The notes beneath the pieces were generated by a model that saw only the letters and a program-made list of their open reading frames with translations, was not told where the DNA came from and ran no database searches. Both the position numbers and the translations under genes were made by a program. Of a stretch of DNA of 64,000 bases, positions 45,306 to 57,168 are shown piece by piece. Location: contig CM057474.1 of the NCBI GenBank assembly GCA_030035585.1, positions 6,184,001 to 6,248,000 of the forward strand. The letters are read 5' to 3'. This DNA comes from Dugong dugon (taxonomy: Eukaryota; Chordata; Mammalia; Sirenia; Dugongidae). How positions within the stretch are numbered: the stretch's first letter is position 1; every line of letters starts with the position of its first letter.

Positions 45306-45995
45306 GTAGCTGAAAGCAAAGAGAGCTTGAATCACTTACTGATGAAGATCAAAGACTACAGCTTTCAGTATGGATTAAACTCAACTTTAAGAAAACAAAA
45401 ATTCTCACAACTGGACCAGTAAGCAACATCATGATAAACAGAGGAAATATTGAAGTTGTTGAGGATTTCATTTTACTTGGATCCACATTCAATGCCCATG
45501 GAAGCAGCAGTAAAGAAATCAAATGACGGATGGCACCAGGCAAATCTGCTGCAAAAGACCACTTTAAAATGTTAAAAAGCAAAGATGTCACTCTGAGGAC
45601 TAAGGTGTGCTTGACCCAAGCCATGGCATTTTCAATTGCTTTATGTGCATGTGAAAGCCAGACAACGAATAAGGAAGACCGAAGAAGAATTGATGCCTTT
45701 GAATTATGGTGTTGGTGAAGAATATTGAATATACCGTGAATTCCCAGAAGAAAGAACAAACTTGTCTTGGAAAAAGTACGGCCAGAATGCTCCTTTGAAG
45801 CAAGGATGGAGAGAATTCATTTCATGTACTTTGGGTGTGTTATCAGGAGGGACCAGTCCCTGGAGAAGGACATCATGCTTGGTAAAGTAGAGGATCAGCG
45901 AAAGAGAGGAAGACCCTCAAGAAGATGGATTGACACAGTGGCTGCAACAATGGGCTCAAACACAACAATGATTGTGAGGATGGTGCAGGACAGGA
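45306..45995 (+). pseudogene. RTE reverse transcriptase C-terminal part, forward
   Basis: 'ctgaaagcaaagagagcttg' starts the segment. It encodes GKSAAKDHFKMLKSKDVTLRTKVCL (from 45539) and NKEDRRRIDAFELW (about 45674-45715), then RGRPSRRWIDTVAATMGSN near 45905-45960, with breaks. The same order is seen in the 2.8-kb copy. Confidence 0.85.
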
Positions 45996-46918
45996 CCACT
46001 AGGGCTCCTGTATGACAGATTGTGACTGATTCATTGATGAAGGAGAGAACCATAATAATCCCTCCACAGTAGAAGTTGTCGAGTATAATCCATCTACTAC
46101 CAGCTAGCTCACCAGTTATAGAACCTCAGAGTTGTCCAGAGCCACCGGTAAAAATGTTCTCACACTCTGATTCCTTGTCTTTATTATCTCCTCCAAGAGC
46201 TTCTTTTATGTGAATTTGGAAGCCATTATTTGGCATGAATATTGAGTTTTTATTTTCACTAAGTGCATTTTAATTTCCAAAATTAGTGCTTAGTTCTTTC
46301 TTATGTTTATCTGGATTTTTATTAAAATGTCTGTTTTTTATTCATGTATTATTTTTCTCCTTTATCTGTTTTAAGGATTTATAAAAAGTTATGTTAAAAG
46401 TGTTTGTAAATCTCTCGTCTCCATCTAATTAATTTTTTCTTCTTTTGTGTATGTTTTTATTAAGCCGACTTGACTCTTAGGATTTGAAATTCTTGTTTTT
46501 GAGACCATTTCAGTGAGAATTTTATTCCATATGTGTCCTAGGTTTTGAGGACTCCTTGTGAAATGGTTTAATAGTTGTTGTGTTCCAGGCTCTACGGGCT
46601 TCAGAATTGCAAACCAAGATGTGCTCATAACTGGGTGACATGCAGATAGTGCAATTTCTGGCCCTGCAGCCATCTAGAGTGCAGGGCTGGGCCGAGTCTA
46701 ACAGGGGTGAGCCTGTGTCAACTCTCCTTGTGGGCAGGGAATAGTTTTCTGACTTGGATACTGTGTGATTTCTGGGAATTGTTTCGCTTATGTCTCCCTT
46801 GTAGTTCGTTGTTTGCTCAATCTCACGGTGTTTCACCTTCCAGGGCTAGTTATTTGGCAACAGATACGAATGACTTCATGCAGATTTCAGGAGCTCTTTT
46901 TTTGTTACATAAATAAAT
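45996..46918. other. Unassigned DNA
   Basis: AT-rich first half, unassigned. Frames at 46425-46916 overlap on both strands without domains. Confidence 0.4.
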
Positions 46919-47180
46919 AAACCTGTTGCCATGGAGTTGATTCTGACTCACCACGACCCCCCCCAAAAAAACAAACCAAACCAGTTGAGTGAACTCCCAC
47001 TCATAGTGACCCTACAGGACAGAGGAGAACTGCCTCATAGGCTTTCCAAGGAGCAGCTAGGGGATTCGAACTGCCAACCTTTTGGTTAGCAGCTGAGCTC
47101 TTAACCACTGCACCACCAGGGTTCCGTGGCAACCCTGTGTGTTTCAAAGTAGAACTTGTTCCGTATGGTTTTCTTGGCTG
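46919..47180 (-). repeat. AfroSINE nested inside an older AfroSINE
   Basis: Outer copy: 46919-46957 ('cctgttgccatggagttgat') resumes at 47127 ('gtggcaaccctgtgtgtttc') to about 47180. Inner copy: 46970-47125, complete, from 'gagtgaactcccactcatag' to 'aaccactgcaccaccagggt', with a C- and A-rich 3' junction at its left. Both on the reverse strand. Confidence 0.85.
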
Positions 47181-48658
47181 CCATCTCCTTTCCAGAACTC
47201 CGCCTCAGAGTTCTGTCTTTGTTTCCTCGGTTCAGCAAGACCCCAGGAACCTGCCTGGTTCTCTCTCCGTAGGCCATTGTATCAGAAGCGCTGCCAGGCA
47301 GAAACCTGGTGCAACACGGGGGTTACCTCATTGGCTTCCCCTCTTTCAGAGATCACCATCCTGCACCTCCGTTGTTCAGTGTCTGAACAGTTTTTTCACA
47401 TATTTTGCCCAGTTTTGAGTTGGTAAGGCAAAAAGTCAAGGCTGACGCCTGTTACCCTCTAGTGTTAGAAGTAGAGTCTCCCATATTTGAATTTTGTAAT
47501 GTGTTATTTCCTCAGCTACTAAAGTAATGTCATCGGAAAATCCTTACACGTTGACACTTTTTCAAAACTCTTCCGAACCTTGACTTTTTCTTTTCACCCT
47601 CACATGTGCTGACCACTGCAATAATTAAAGATAAAAATTTATATGTGATAACTAAATTTTCTTGGGCCTCTGTGCTTAGTTAAAATTGCTTCTGCTGTGC
47701 TCAATTATTTACAAATTACTGTGCCTGTAGTGTGGATGATAATTAGGTGATTCAAATGTCCATCAAAAGTGCTCTTAGTAGCATTTCTTTACTGTTTACT
47801 GCTAATAGCCTACACACCAATTAATCTCTTGGGGATACAGGTAGCATAGCACAAAACTTTCAATAATAGCGACCTAGTTTTAGGCTTCTGATAAAGCCTG
47901 AAAATTTTATCCAGGTGGAAACAATGGCTTTAAGATGGAATATATATTTTTTTAGGTTAAAGATGTCATTAATATTTTTGGGACTCTGATAGATGGAATT
48001 TTTTTTTAATAACTGATATTAAATTTTGGCTGTGGGGAAGGGTATGTAGAGATCCAGAAAAATAATACCCTATTCACTTGGCTATTATGTTTAGTCCAGG
48101 GAGATGATTACATAACCAAAACGAAATAGCCAAATTAGGGTTGAATAAATGATGATATACATGAGTGCATATTCAGAATTCTTTGCTGGGAATATTGCAC
48201 ACAGAGATAATGGAAAAATTAAACACTGTCTTTCTAGTGAGGTAGAATAACGATGGCACATTTTCGCGGCATGAATAGAGCCTGTCTGAGGTTGGGGAGA
48301 AAGAGGCCAGTATGAAAAGAGAAACTGAGAGAAAAGCTGGCCTGCCTTTGGGCGAAGGTCCAATCCTCAGACTCTCTTTCGTGGCTCTTCGATTCTCTGA
48401 GCTGTGGCAGTTTCTTTGCAGCTACACTAACCAACGCAGTGCCTTTTGACTTCCACTGCAATGATCTGAACGTCTATCTTTTTAATCAGAAAGGTTCTGG
48501 TGATTATTTTATTCAAATGAAAATGCAAAAAGGTGTTTTGTATGTTTTCTTTCTGTGGCCACAAACTTACATTTTTATGCAAATAACACCAGCCTCTGCG
48601 TTTGTTTGCTGGCCACACCCTCCCCCAGCAGGCACCCTCACACACGCCCCCAGCCCAC
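47181..48658. other. Unique-looking DNA
   Basis: No repeat recognised. 47500-47880 contains several homeodomain-type TAAT/ATTA words and evenly complex sequence. An octamer-like atgcaaat lies at 48577-48584. Short frames on both strands at 47137-47426 and 48091-48801 show no domain. Confidence 0.35.
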
Positions 48659-48669
48659 TCCTCTTCCAC

Positions 48670-48836
48670 CAAAACCAAAAACCTAACAGGTTGGGGTGGA
48701 GGCGATTCCGACTCATAGCGGCCCTACGGGACAGAGTAGAACTGCCGCATCAAGTTTCCAAGGAGCAGCTGGTGGATTCGAACTGCCAACGTTTTGGTTA
48801 GCAGCAGTAGTTCTTAACTAATATGCCACCAGCGTT
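48670..48836 (-). repeat. AfroSINE, short form, with 11-bp target duplication
   Basis: 'ggaggcgattccgactcata' to 'atgccaccagcgtttcc'. The 11-mer tcctcttccac flanks it at 48659-48669 and 48837-48847. Well preserved, a comparatively young copy. Confidence 0.95.
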
Positions 48837-48857
48837 TCCTCTTCCACAGGATGCTGT

Positions 48858-48881
48858 AAAAAAAAAAAAAAAAAAAAAAAA
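48858..48881 (+). repeat. Poly-A tract
   Basis: About 24 consecutive A just right of the SINE duplication; no LINE or SINE body is attached on its left. Confidence 0.9.
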
Positions 48882-49686
48882 TTAGCATAGAGCGCTTAAG
48901 AAAATGCCTCGCCTTGGGGGGAGGGTGTGGCGAGCAAAACAAACGCAGAAGGTGCATTTTTTTTGCCTAAAAATACAGCATTTTACCTGAATCAATGACA
49001 GTTGTTCAACAATAGGAATACTTCATATTTTCCTTGATGTAACTCCATTTATTTCCATCTGTACAATTGCCCTGTACCATCGCAACACACATATACAAAG
49101 TGTATGTAGTGTGATATTTTATCTTCAAATATATTTGTAAGAGTTCTTATGTTGTTTTTATATCTTTGTTCTACTTCCTGTGTAAGATAGTGCCTGTCTT
49201 TGATTTCTTTTGTATATTTCCATAGCGTTTTGCACAATGTAAGCTCATCGAGTGTGATTTGGTGAGTGGTTTCTGGCAAATGCCATTCAGCTTCATCTGA
49301 GCTTAGTTTTTGTTCAGCCTTGAAGTAAAGGCTGTTTTACAATGTCCCATTTTTCCTTCCATGCTTTAATGTGTTTCTCTTTCTCTCCTAAAATATAGTC
49401 CTTGTCTTATAATTGATATCTGGACCAATTTGGGGGAAAACAAGATGCTTTTAATTAAATAGCAAACCAATTGATATTTGTAGACATATATGAAGATACA
49501 TCATTTTCTTTCCCTGTGATAAACAGACTACTTATATAATCCAAATCATACTGACTCCAAATATATCTACATGTACTGATTTCCTGATCCAGTGGACAAA
49601 TAATTTGTAATGATCTCTATCTATTCCAGATGACTATAATCATAATTTCCATCAACATCATAATGGTCAAAAGAAAATATTTTAAA
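48882..49686. other. Unassigned DNA
   Basis: No element recognised. Confidence 0.4.
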
Positions 49687-50005
49687 GTGCAAATTATGTG
49701 CCATTCACTGTACAGGTTAGTTATATGAAAAACCTTGAATCTTACAAAAGGATGGTTAATATATCTTCACTTGTTAGATTAAAAAAAACACAAGGCTCAA
49801 ATAAATTAGGTAATTTGTGTAATAGAGTAGTGATTTGGATTAAGAAATGCCTTCAAAATCTTCTACTTTATTTACTAAGCATATTGCTTTAGTTGTTTAA
49901 TCTGTAAATAGGACTTAATTTTCTCATCTGTAAAATGGAGATTAAAAACAATACCTGTCTTTTAATGAATATATGAGTTGATGAATATTTAGTATTTGGC
50001 ATACT
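49687..50005. repeat. Two MIR-like remnants in opposite orientation
   Basis: 49687-49885 reads like reverse-strand MIR ('gcaaattatgtgccattcac', 'ggctcaaataaattaggtaa'). 49899-50005 reads like forward MIR ('ttctcatctgtaaaatggag'). Both eroded. Confidence 0.55.
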
Positions 50006-51224
50006 AGATGGCACATTAGCCATATTCGTATTCAGATATTTTTGTTGTTGTTGTTTTATTATTATTGTTACTGTCACCAAATGTCAAAGTCCACTTCCAC
50101 CACTTAAATCTTGATTACTCTAAAACACGAACTTCTTGCACCATATTATATATCCTGAGCTACATTCCTAATAAAAGCTTTGTGTGCAAATAGTGGGAGA
50201 GAAATTTTAATGTGCATTGGTAATGATTTCCTGTTGATCTATCAAAATCATACCGTATGGTAGACAACTTTTGCTATGCCTTCTAAATAATACTCTTTTT
50301 ATGCAAACTTTCCCATCACTCACTTTGGTGGGCTTCCTATAACCCTGTATGATATTTGGCCCTCCATTCCAAATAGATGAGAAAGCTGGAGAGCAATAGC
50401 ACCTTGATACTCAAGAGCTTCCAGTTTTTGAATCTGGAACCTTATATGTCTCAGAAATGTTTCCTTCTTTTGAATCCTTATTATTACATCATATTTAAAA
50501 ATTTCTTTTCCTCTTGTATTTTTGAATTATGTTATTATTTTTTCTTCCATTAAGATGAAGTTATTACTAAGATACATGACTGATAAAGAGCAGAATTAGG
50601 ATTTTAGGTCAGGCCCCTGTCTGACTTAAAAAGCCATAATAAGAGAGAGGAGGTAAATCCAACAAATAAAGATGACAAAAATAGTGTCTAAGAATATATA
50701 GAAAAAGCTAGTTTGTCAGTGGTAGTTCTGGTTTGGAAGAAAAGAGAGGATTTTACATAAGATATATCTCTGGGGCCTCAGGCGTGTCTAGCCAATCATC
50801 AAATGGCAGTTTCAACTTGGGTATACTGTACTACTTCCAACAGTATATATCCTGCACTGAACTTTTCTTCTGAATATGCCCCTTCTCCGTTTCATTCCCA
50901 CCTGCTGACAATCAAAATCTAAATCGTTGTTCAAACCAGAAATAGGGAAGTGATTGTAAACTCTGCCTCCAAACTCTTACCCTTGATCATTTCTCTGTAA
51001 CGTTGTGCGATCTATCCACTATACCTTACTCTCTGCCATTTGCTTTTTCTTAGGCCCTCTTGTCTTCCCGCCTGGATTGTTACAATTGACTTCAAATTGT
51101 TCTGTATGTTTTGTTGTTGTTGTTATTATCCTGACTCTAGTCCATTCGTCATAAGGAACGTAATTTATCATTCACAATCCATCAGTTATTTTTTACAGTT
51201 TACAGAATAAAATTGAAAATATTA
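50006..51224. other. Unassigned DNA
   Basis: AT-rich with short (TTG)n runs at 50041-50055 and 51111-51122. No element recognised. Confidence 0.4.
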
Positions 51225-51450
51225 AGTATGCTATCCATGATGCTTCCTGATCTGTGTCCTCTCTACCTTCATCTCGCTTACTCCCATGCTCACAACCTCT
51301 ATTGGTTTCAATACCGAAATTCTAACAGTTATTCTCTATGTCATTCCTTTTCACATCTCCTAGTTTTGCATGCTTTGATCCCTCTGCCTGGAATACTATT
51401 TTCTAGTTCCCCAGAAGATCCTAACTGTTCAAGCCCTCTTTCTAACGGGT
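51225..51450 (+). repeat. L2 LINE 3' remnant
   Basis: 'atgcttcctgatctgtgtcc', 'catgctttgatccctctgcc' and 'tggaatactattttctagtt' follow the L2 3' end pattern. Confidence 0.65.
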
Positions 51451-51544
51451 CGGGAGATGATGGTGGTCCCTTTTGTACCACTAGTCAGGTTGAGAAGTTT
51501 TAAACAGTTTTGATAGACGCTAAAGCATTTGAATATGATTATCT

Positions 51545-51960
51545 TCCAGCTATCTCTTTCTGCATAACCAACCACACTAAACCTTACTGGCTTAAAACAA
51601 CTGTATTTTGATCAGCTCTCTTCAGTTCGAGCAGGGCTCCAAGGGAGCCGCTTGTCTTTGTTCTCTGGTTTCCTCTTCACACGGGCCTCTCCACAGGCTG
51701 CTCAGGCTTCCTCACAGCTTCATAGCTGGCGTGTCAGAGCAAGACCCCCAAGAAAGGCACCTTTTATGATCTAGCTTCAGAGTCACATGGAATCACATCC
51801 TTCATAGTCACAAGCTTGCCCAGATTCAAGGAGAGAAACGTGGAGCTCACTGCCCGATAGAAGGCGTTTCAAAGTCACCTTGTAAGAAGAGTATGTGGGA
51901 TGAGAGATTGTTGTGGCCGTTTTTGGAAAAGACAATTTGACACAGATTCCTCTTCCAGAG
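51545..51960. repeat. Probable ancient LTR remnant
   Basis: 'ctgcataaccaaccacacta' with 'ctggcttaaaacaactgtat', then 'gggcctctccacaggctgct', 'cttttatgatctagcttcag' and 'gtcacatggaatcacatcct' follow the order of an old mammalian LTR family. Family and orientation not assigned. Confidence 0.5.
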
Positions 51961-52054
51961 AAATGTATAAAGGCAGAGAGACATGAAAATTAATAATTTC
52001 CACATTACACTTTTTTAATGAGAAAATGAAGATATGAAATGATGAGAAGATATT

Positions 52055-52264
52055 GTCTTCTTTTTTCCTCCTATTTCCCTTCTTTCCTTCCTCCTCTTCT
52101 TACTCCTGCCACTTTCTTCTCTTTTCCCTTCTTTTGTTTTTCTTATTCTTTTCCTCTATTGTCCTCCCTTATCTCCCTCCTCCCTCCCTTTCTTCTCTTT
52201 CCCTCCTTTCTTCCTCTCCTTCCTCATTCCGTCTTTCCTCACTTCCGTCATTTTCTTTTTCTTT
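52055..52264 (+). repeat. Polypyrimidine tract
   Basis: About 210 bases almost wholly C and T, with irregular TTCC/TCCC units. The open frames at 52039-52421 translate it into S/F/L/P-rich artefacts. Confidence 0.95.
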
Positions 52265-52879
52265 AATAAAAAGAACATCAGCAACAACAACAAGGAAAAC
52301 CTTTGTGGTTTTTCACAGCAGAATGTCTCAATTAACTAAAAAAAGGGTTCAAATATCTCTGAGTCTATGGATGCTATCGAAAGTTCTCTTTGACTGTTTT
52401 GAGGATCAAACGTTATTTTAATTACGATTTGAGTCCTTCTACCCTACAAATTACACATTTATACAGACATACATACATATACATATTTCCCTTAAAGCAA
52501 GGAGAGGGGGAGATAATGCTGAAATAAAATTCAACTTTGCTGCATTTAAACAAGTATAATGTATAAATTGAGAGTGTAACATGTTGATGCTCTTTTCCCT
52601 GCCCTCACTCCCATTGTGTTCCCTAATCTTTCTGCACGTGTTCAATCCTTCTATCTATTATACATGTAGAAAGGAATTATTTTGTTTTGCATTTTAGCTT
52701 TATGCAGTTTATGATGTTGTCAGTGGAAAATATATAAGATTTTCTCCTGGACAGAGATGGAAGAAATAGCTGTGTTCCTTTAAGTGTGTAGGAGACTATG
52801 TATTTCACATGTTCTCCTTCAGATACCAAATACAATTTCAGATACACATATGCTGAAAATGTCACACCACTTCTGATGT
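52265..52879. other. Unassigned DNA
   Basis: No element recognised. Short (ATAC)n-like run at 52467-52486. Confidence 0.4.
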
Positions 52880-53100
52880 CTGAGCCAACAGCAAGGGGGT
52901 TTACTAGAGCGGACCATTCTAGACCCTCCTGAAGACAAACGTGAGAGTGAATGAGCCAGGGAGTATACAGCTGTGATGCAAGTTTATTGACGTAGCTGTA
53001 GTGCCAGCCTTTAGGAAGGCTTGCAGGGCATCCATTGCTTGTCCATGAGAAATGTCCAAGTAGTGCTCTCTGGATCTGAGCAGGAGTGAAATCTCACTCA
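52880..53100 (-). repeat. Possible LTR tail
   Basis: On the reverse strand an AATAAA signal (plus 'tttatt', about 52982-52987) is followed by 'cttgcatcacagctgtatac' and a short GC-moderate tail, reminiscent of an LTR R/U5 end. No full LTR could be outlined. Confidence 0.3.
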
Positions 53101-53159
53101 TAGAATTTTGAATGGACGTATTAGAGTGTGTTTTTCATTCCTCACTCTTCTCCAAATGT

Positions 53160-54260
53160 TTAACTCCTTTTGTTTTTTAAAATTTTTATATTTTTTGAAA
53201 TTTCATTTTGTTGTTGAGAATATACAAAGCAACACATACACTAACTCAATCATTTCTACATGTACGATTCAGTGACACTGATTACATTCTTCGAGTTGTG
53301 CAACCATTCTCACCCTCCTTTTCTGAGTTTTTCCTCCCCCATTAGCAAAAATTTACTGCCCTCTAAGGTTCTTATCTAATCTTTCAAGTTGCTGTTATCA
53401 ATGTGATCCCATATAGATAGTTATCAAAAGAGCGTAATGCTCAAGGCATATATTTTGTACTAGTTAAGCTAAACTATTTTTGGTTTTAAGAAGACTTCAG
53501 GGGATATTTCTGGTTTAAGGTTTAAAGATTATCTCAGGGCAATAGTTTCAGAAGTTCATCCAACCTTCATGTCTCCAGGAAGTCTGGACTCCATGAGAAT
53601 TTGAAATTCTGTTCTGTATTTTCCCCTTTTTCATCAGGATTCTTCTATAGAACCTTTGATCAAAATGTTTGGTAATGATAACTGGGTGTGATGGTTAAGA
53701 TTGTGTGTCAACTTCACTGGGCCATGATTCTCAGTGTTCTAATGTAATCACTCCCATGATTGAATATACTGTGAGTAGCCAATCAGACGAAAGGGGTCTC
53801 TTTGGGGGTGTGGCCCACGTCTGTATATAAGCAGATGTTCTGGCTTTTTGCTCTCTCTGGATCCTGCGGCTGCTTCCTGTTGTCTCATCTCCTGTTCTTG
53901 GGACTTGAGCTGTCAGCTTATCTGCCGAACCTGGGATTCGTTGATCCGTGCAGCCTGTGAGCGGGAGCCCTGCTCTGTGACCTGCCGATCTTGGGTTTGC
54001 CAGCTTCTGCAGCTGTGTGACTTGGGAGAGGCCTTTACCCTGATCCACGGACTTGGGATGTTCTAGCCTCTACAATCACGTGAGCTGTTTCCGTGATAGA
54101 ATCTCTCTCTCTATATATATTTATACACTTTACTGGTTTTGCTTCTCTAGAGAACCCAGCCTAAGACACTGGGCATCATCCAGTTCCTCTGGTGTCATGG
54201 CAAAGGAGGCAATTCTTCATGGAGGCAATTACCAACACATTCCATATCCTCTTTCTTTTA
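53160..54260 (-). repeat. Older L1 3' UTR, interrupted by an LTR
   Basis: Antisense of an afrotherian L1 3' UTR: 'gttgttgagaatatacaaag', 'tcgagttgtgcaaccattct', 'gggatatttctggtttaagg', 'ttgatcaaaatgtttggtaa'. It resumes after the LTR with 'catcatccagttcctctggt' and 'catggaggcaattaccaaca'. Confidence 0.8.
53687..54168 (+). mobile_element. Solo ERVL-like (MLT2-type) LTR with perfect 5-bp duplication
   Basis: Starts 'tgtgatggttaagattgtgt' and ends 'gagaacccagcctaagaca', 482 bases. Flanked by ctggg at 53682-53686 and 54169-54173. Contains CCAAT (53779-53783) and a TATA-like tatataagc (53824-53832), spaced as in a promoter. The start and end resemble ERVL LTRs of the MLT2 kind. No retroviral genes attached. 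Confidence 0.88.
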
Positions 54261-54485
54261 TGTTTTCGTGTATGGTTTTTGGTGTTGTATGTGTTTTACC
54301 CTTGTATGATGTCTAGGCTCTAAGAATGCATAGGTTTTTTGATAAATATTTATTGTTATGATTGCTATCATTTCCACATGTGAAATATTTTATATTTTTA
54401 TGAGGGATGAATATATGTGTATGGATTAAATTGTACTGTTATTAAAATTTACAGGAATTATTTTTTGCAGGTACTATAAACAAAT

Positions 54486-54650
54486 TCTGGAAACCCTGGT
54501 GGTGTAGTGGTTAAGTGCTACGGCTGCTAACCAAAAGGTTGACAGTTTGAAACCACCAGGCGCTTCTCGGAAACTCTGTGGGGCAATTCTGCTCTGTCTT
54601 GTAGGGTTGCTACGAGTCAGAATCGACTCGTTGGCAATGGGTCACGGGTC
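54486..54650 (+). repeat. AfroSINE, short form, with 10-bp target duplication
   Basis: 'aaaccctggtggtgtagtgg' to 'cagaatcgactcgttggcaa'. The 10-mer ataaacaaat occurs at 54476-54485 and 54651-54660. The best-preserved full-length copy in the window. Confidence 0.96.
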
Positions 54651-54660
54651 ATAAACAAAT

Positions 54661-55569
54661 CTTACTTATTTTTCTACTGAGGGATCTTATCATATTAGTT
54701 AGAGTTTCTAAATGATGTATTTTATTTTTGACATATGAGTTTATAAGTATAATATATATATGTATTGGCACTGGTAAAATAATAGCTTTGTAATCTCTTA
54801 AACACTGTGTAATCAGTTCTTTAGCCACCCAATAAATATTGTTTTGTACCTTTAATATGTACAAGACTTTGGGCTGGTTGCTCTTTGAGGACTGAAAGGG
54901 TTCCTAAGATCTGACCACCATGAGCCAGGGTAGGGCTACCCCTGTGGTTATTTGTAGCTGCTTTGGCAGTGTTTTGTTAGATGCAGGAATTTATTAAATT
55001 GGAATTGGAATCAGTTTATATACCTTTCTTCTCTCCTGAGCCCACATCCTGTGCTTCCTTTAATTTATTCCATTTTGCACTATAGAGTCAGGTGGACCGA
55101 AGAAAGGGCACAGACCTGGGTTGCCCTCATGTTCTGGTTTTGTCTCTTAACACCTGGTGATAAAGATTAGAGGAAAACCTCTGTCTGCCTTGCTTCATAT
55201 TCACATGGTAGTGGGACTTCAGCTGCAATAACACTTGTGGCTTAGCTTTCTACCAACCTCCACTTCTCCCTAAGGAAGGAAGAGGAACCTAGCTTACCCA
55301 TGAATCTGGAAGAACAAACCAGTGCGCAAGACTCAGTTTGCATGGTCCTTGCTGCCTTGCTGCTTTAAGCCAGAGTGGGAGTAAAGAGGCCTCATTCTGT
55401 TTTCTGCTGCTGAGTATAGGCAGGCTCACAAATGTACAGGTGTACTTAAATCTGTTTACTTCCCATGTGAAGTATTAGCAAGCCCACAAGACCACAGCTC
55501 AAGAGCCAGTTTCATCAATCTGGCTGATCATGGGGGAAACATACTTTGATTTCCGTCCATCTGCTGCAT
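54661..55569. other. Unassigned DNA
   Basis: No exon or repeat recognised. Confidence 0.4.
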
Positions 55570-55738
55570 TTGGAAACCCTGGTGGCATGGTGGTTAAGAG
55601 CTACCTCTGCTAAACAGAAGGTCGGCAGCTCGAATCTGCCAGGCGTCCCTTGGAAACCCTATGGGCAGTTCTACTCTGTCCTATAGGGTCACTATGAATC
55701 CGAATCAACTCTATGGCAACCGGTTTGGTTTGGGTTTT
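55570..55738 (+). repeat. AfroSINE, short form, with 8-bp target duplication
   Basis: 'ggaaaccctggtggcatggt' to 'ggcaaccggtttggtttggg'. tgctgcat at 55562-55569 and 55739-55746. Confidence 0.95.
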
Positions 55739-55811
55739 TGCTGCATCTTGCTCTCCACTGGTTCCAAACTCAGGAGGACAAGAGGATTGTGTTTGTTGCT
55801 CTCAAACCTGA

Positions 55812-56065
55812 ATGGTTAAGGGCAAGACTGAAGTGTCAGATGCACTTGAGTCTGAATCCTGACCTTGTCATTTACCACTTGCGTCGTTTTGGTAGTTTCT
55901 AATAACCGCTGAGCCATCATTTCCTCAGAAGAGAAGTAATTTATCAGGAGAAAATATTAATTTATAAATTTTGCATCTCATAAGGACTTCATGAGATAAC
56001 GCCACAAAGCACTTGTATAGTTTGTGGCTTTTAATAAACACACAATAAGTGTTCATAGGTATCAA
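55812..56065 (+). repeat. MIR ancient SINE
   Basis: 'tgagtctgaatcctgacctt', 'tttaccacttgcgtcgtttt', 'aggacttcatgagataacgc' and 'acacaataagtgttcatagg' follow MIR order. Confidence 0.82.
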
Positions 56066-57162
56066 CAATAATAACATAAACAATAATAATACAAATGCAT
56101 CTATTGAGACTTACCGTGGACAGAGCACCATTAGGAGTTTGTGGACAGCAATGACAAATATGATTCATTTTCAGTCGTTAAGTGGCTCTTAGAAATTAAA
56201 TAATACTATTTGGCCTAAATCCCCATTTCATGTCTTATAGAAAATTCCAATGTTGTACACATTCTAAAAATTCCTAGGATGCTCACAATCTTATGGTCAA
56301 AACTTGCTCCACATTCATTCCTTTCTTAAATTCTTTTCACTCTATGTCTGGAGGCTGTTATTTTATTTCCACTCTATTATCAATCAAAATGTGGAAACCA
56401 GTATTTTAATTTCCATATAAAACCAATTATATAATGCTTTTGTGAGTACTGCAAACTTCCCTTAAGTTTTAAGGAGATATGGTATACATTAACAAACAAG
56501 TTGTAAAACTACCATTTACCACAACAATGTAAGATCTTAACATTCAATTATCAGACACCCATGAGTGAGTCAGCCTTTTTAACAAGTTGTTCAACTTCAT
56601 CATTTATGTTTCTCCTCCCTTCATTTTTCTTTCTCCTCTGCTTTTTCTAACTCTAAAATTCCTATTAATTTCTGAAAGGACACATCTTAGTCATCATTTT
56701 TACTGCTTTATCTCCTGCTAACTCATGTATTCAGAGTTTCATCTTCTACCCTCTGGAATATGTTGAGATATTCTCTTAAACAAAGATAATTTATTCCAGT
56801 TACATATTAAAAGACAGTGATAATAAGTGAACATTGCTCTTCTAGACTGAAGATTTAGAGGCTGGAATTAGGACTTAGTCATCACTGTGTTCTGAATAAA
56901 AAGCTTAGTATTTTTATCACACAGAAAGGGAAAAAACAAAGAGAGGGATGGAGAGAGGACAGAAGGAGGTTATTTCTAAAGACTTTCGTGTCGTCCAGGG
57001 CAAAAATCACTAGTTTTGTTTCTCTAGTACATGATGCTTCATTTATAAATAAATTTCATTTATTTATCTAATAAGAATTTATTGGCCCACTGCTTGTTCA
57101 CACCTATCTCTGGGCTCTTGAGCGTGCTTAACCTAGATGCAGATTTAGAAGTCGATGTGTGC

Positions 57163-57168
<6 letters not shown>
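56066..57168. other. Unassigned DNA
   Basis: AT-rich, no element recognised. Confidence 0.4.

Larger units (their letters stand above)
43163..45995 (+). mobile_element. Second RTE copy with inverted 5' part
   Basis: 43163-45305 is RTE in reverse orientation, from the Y-x-D-D region to the endonuclease start (reference positions about 25470 to 27603). 45306-45995 is RTE in forward orientation, from about reference position 25462 toward the 3' end. The two internal breakpoints nearly coincide, as in the 32.4-36.7 kb copy. It ends within 'gatggtgcaggacagg' and lacks the final 70 or so bases and CAA tail. No target duplication was found. Confidence 0.82.

Noticed and set aside
52039..52421. Overlapping Ser/Phe/Leu-rich open frames
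   Set aside because: Products of the polypyrimidine tract.
54486..54560. tRNA gene
   Set aside because: The tRNA-like head belongs to an AfroSINE; no full cloverleaf gene is present. The same applies to the other SINE heads.
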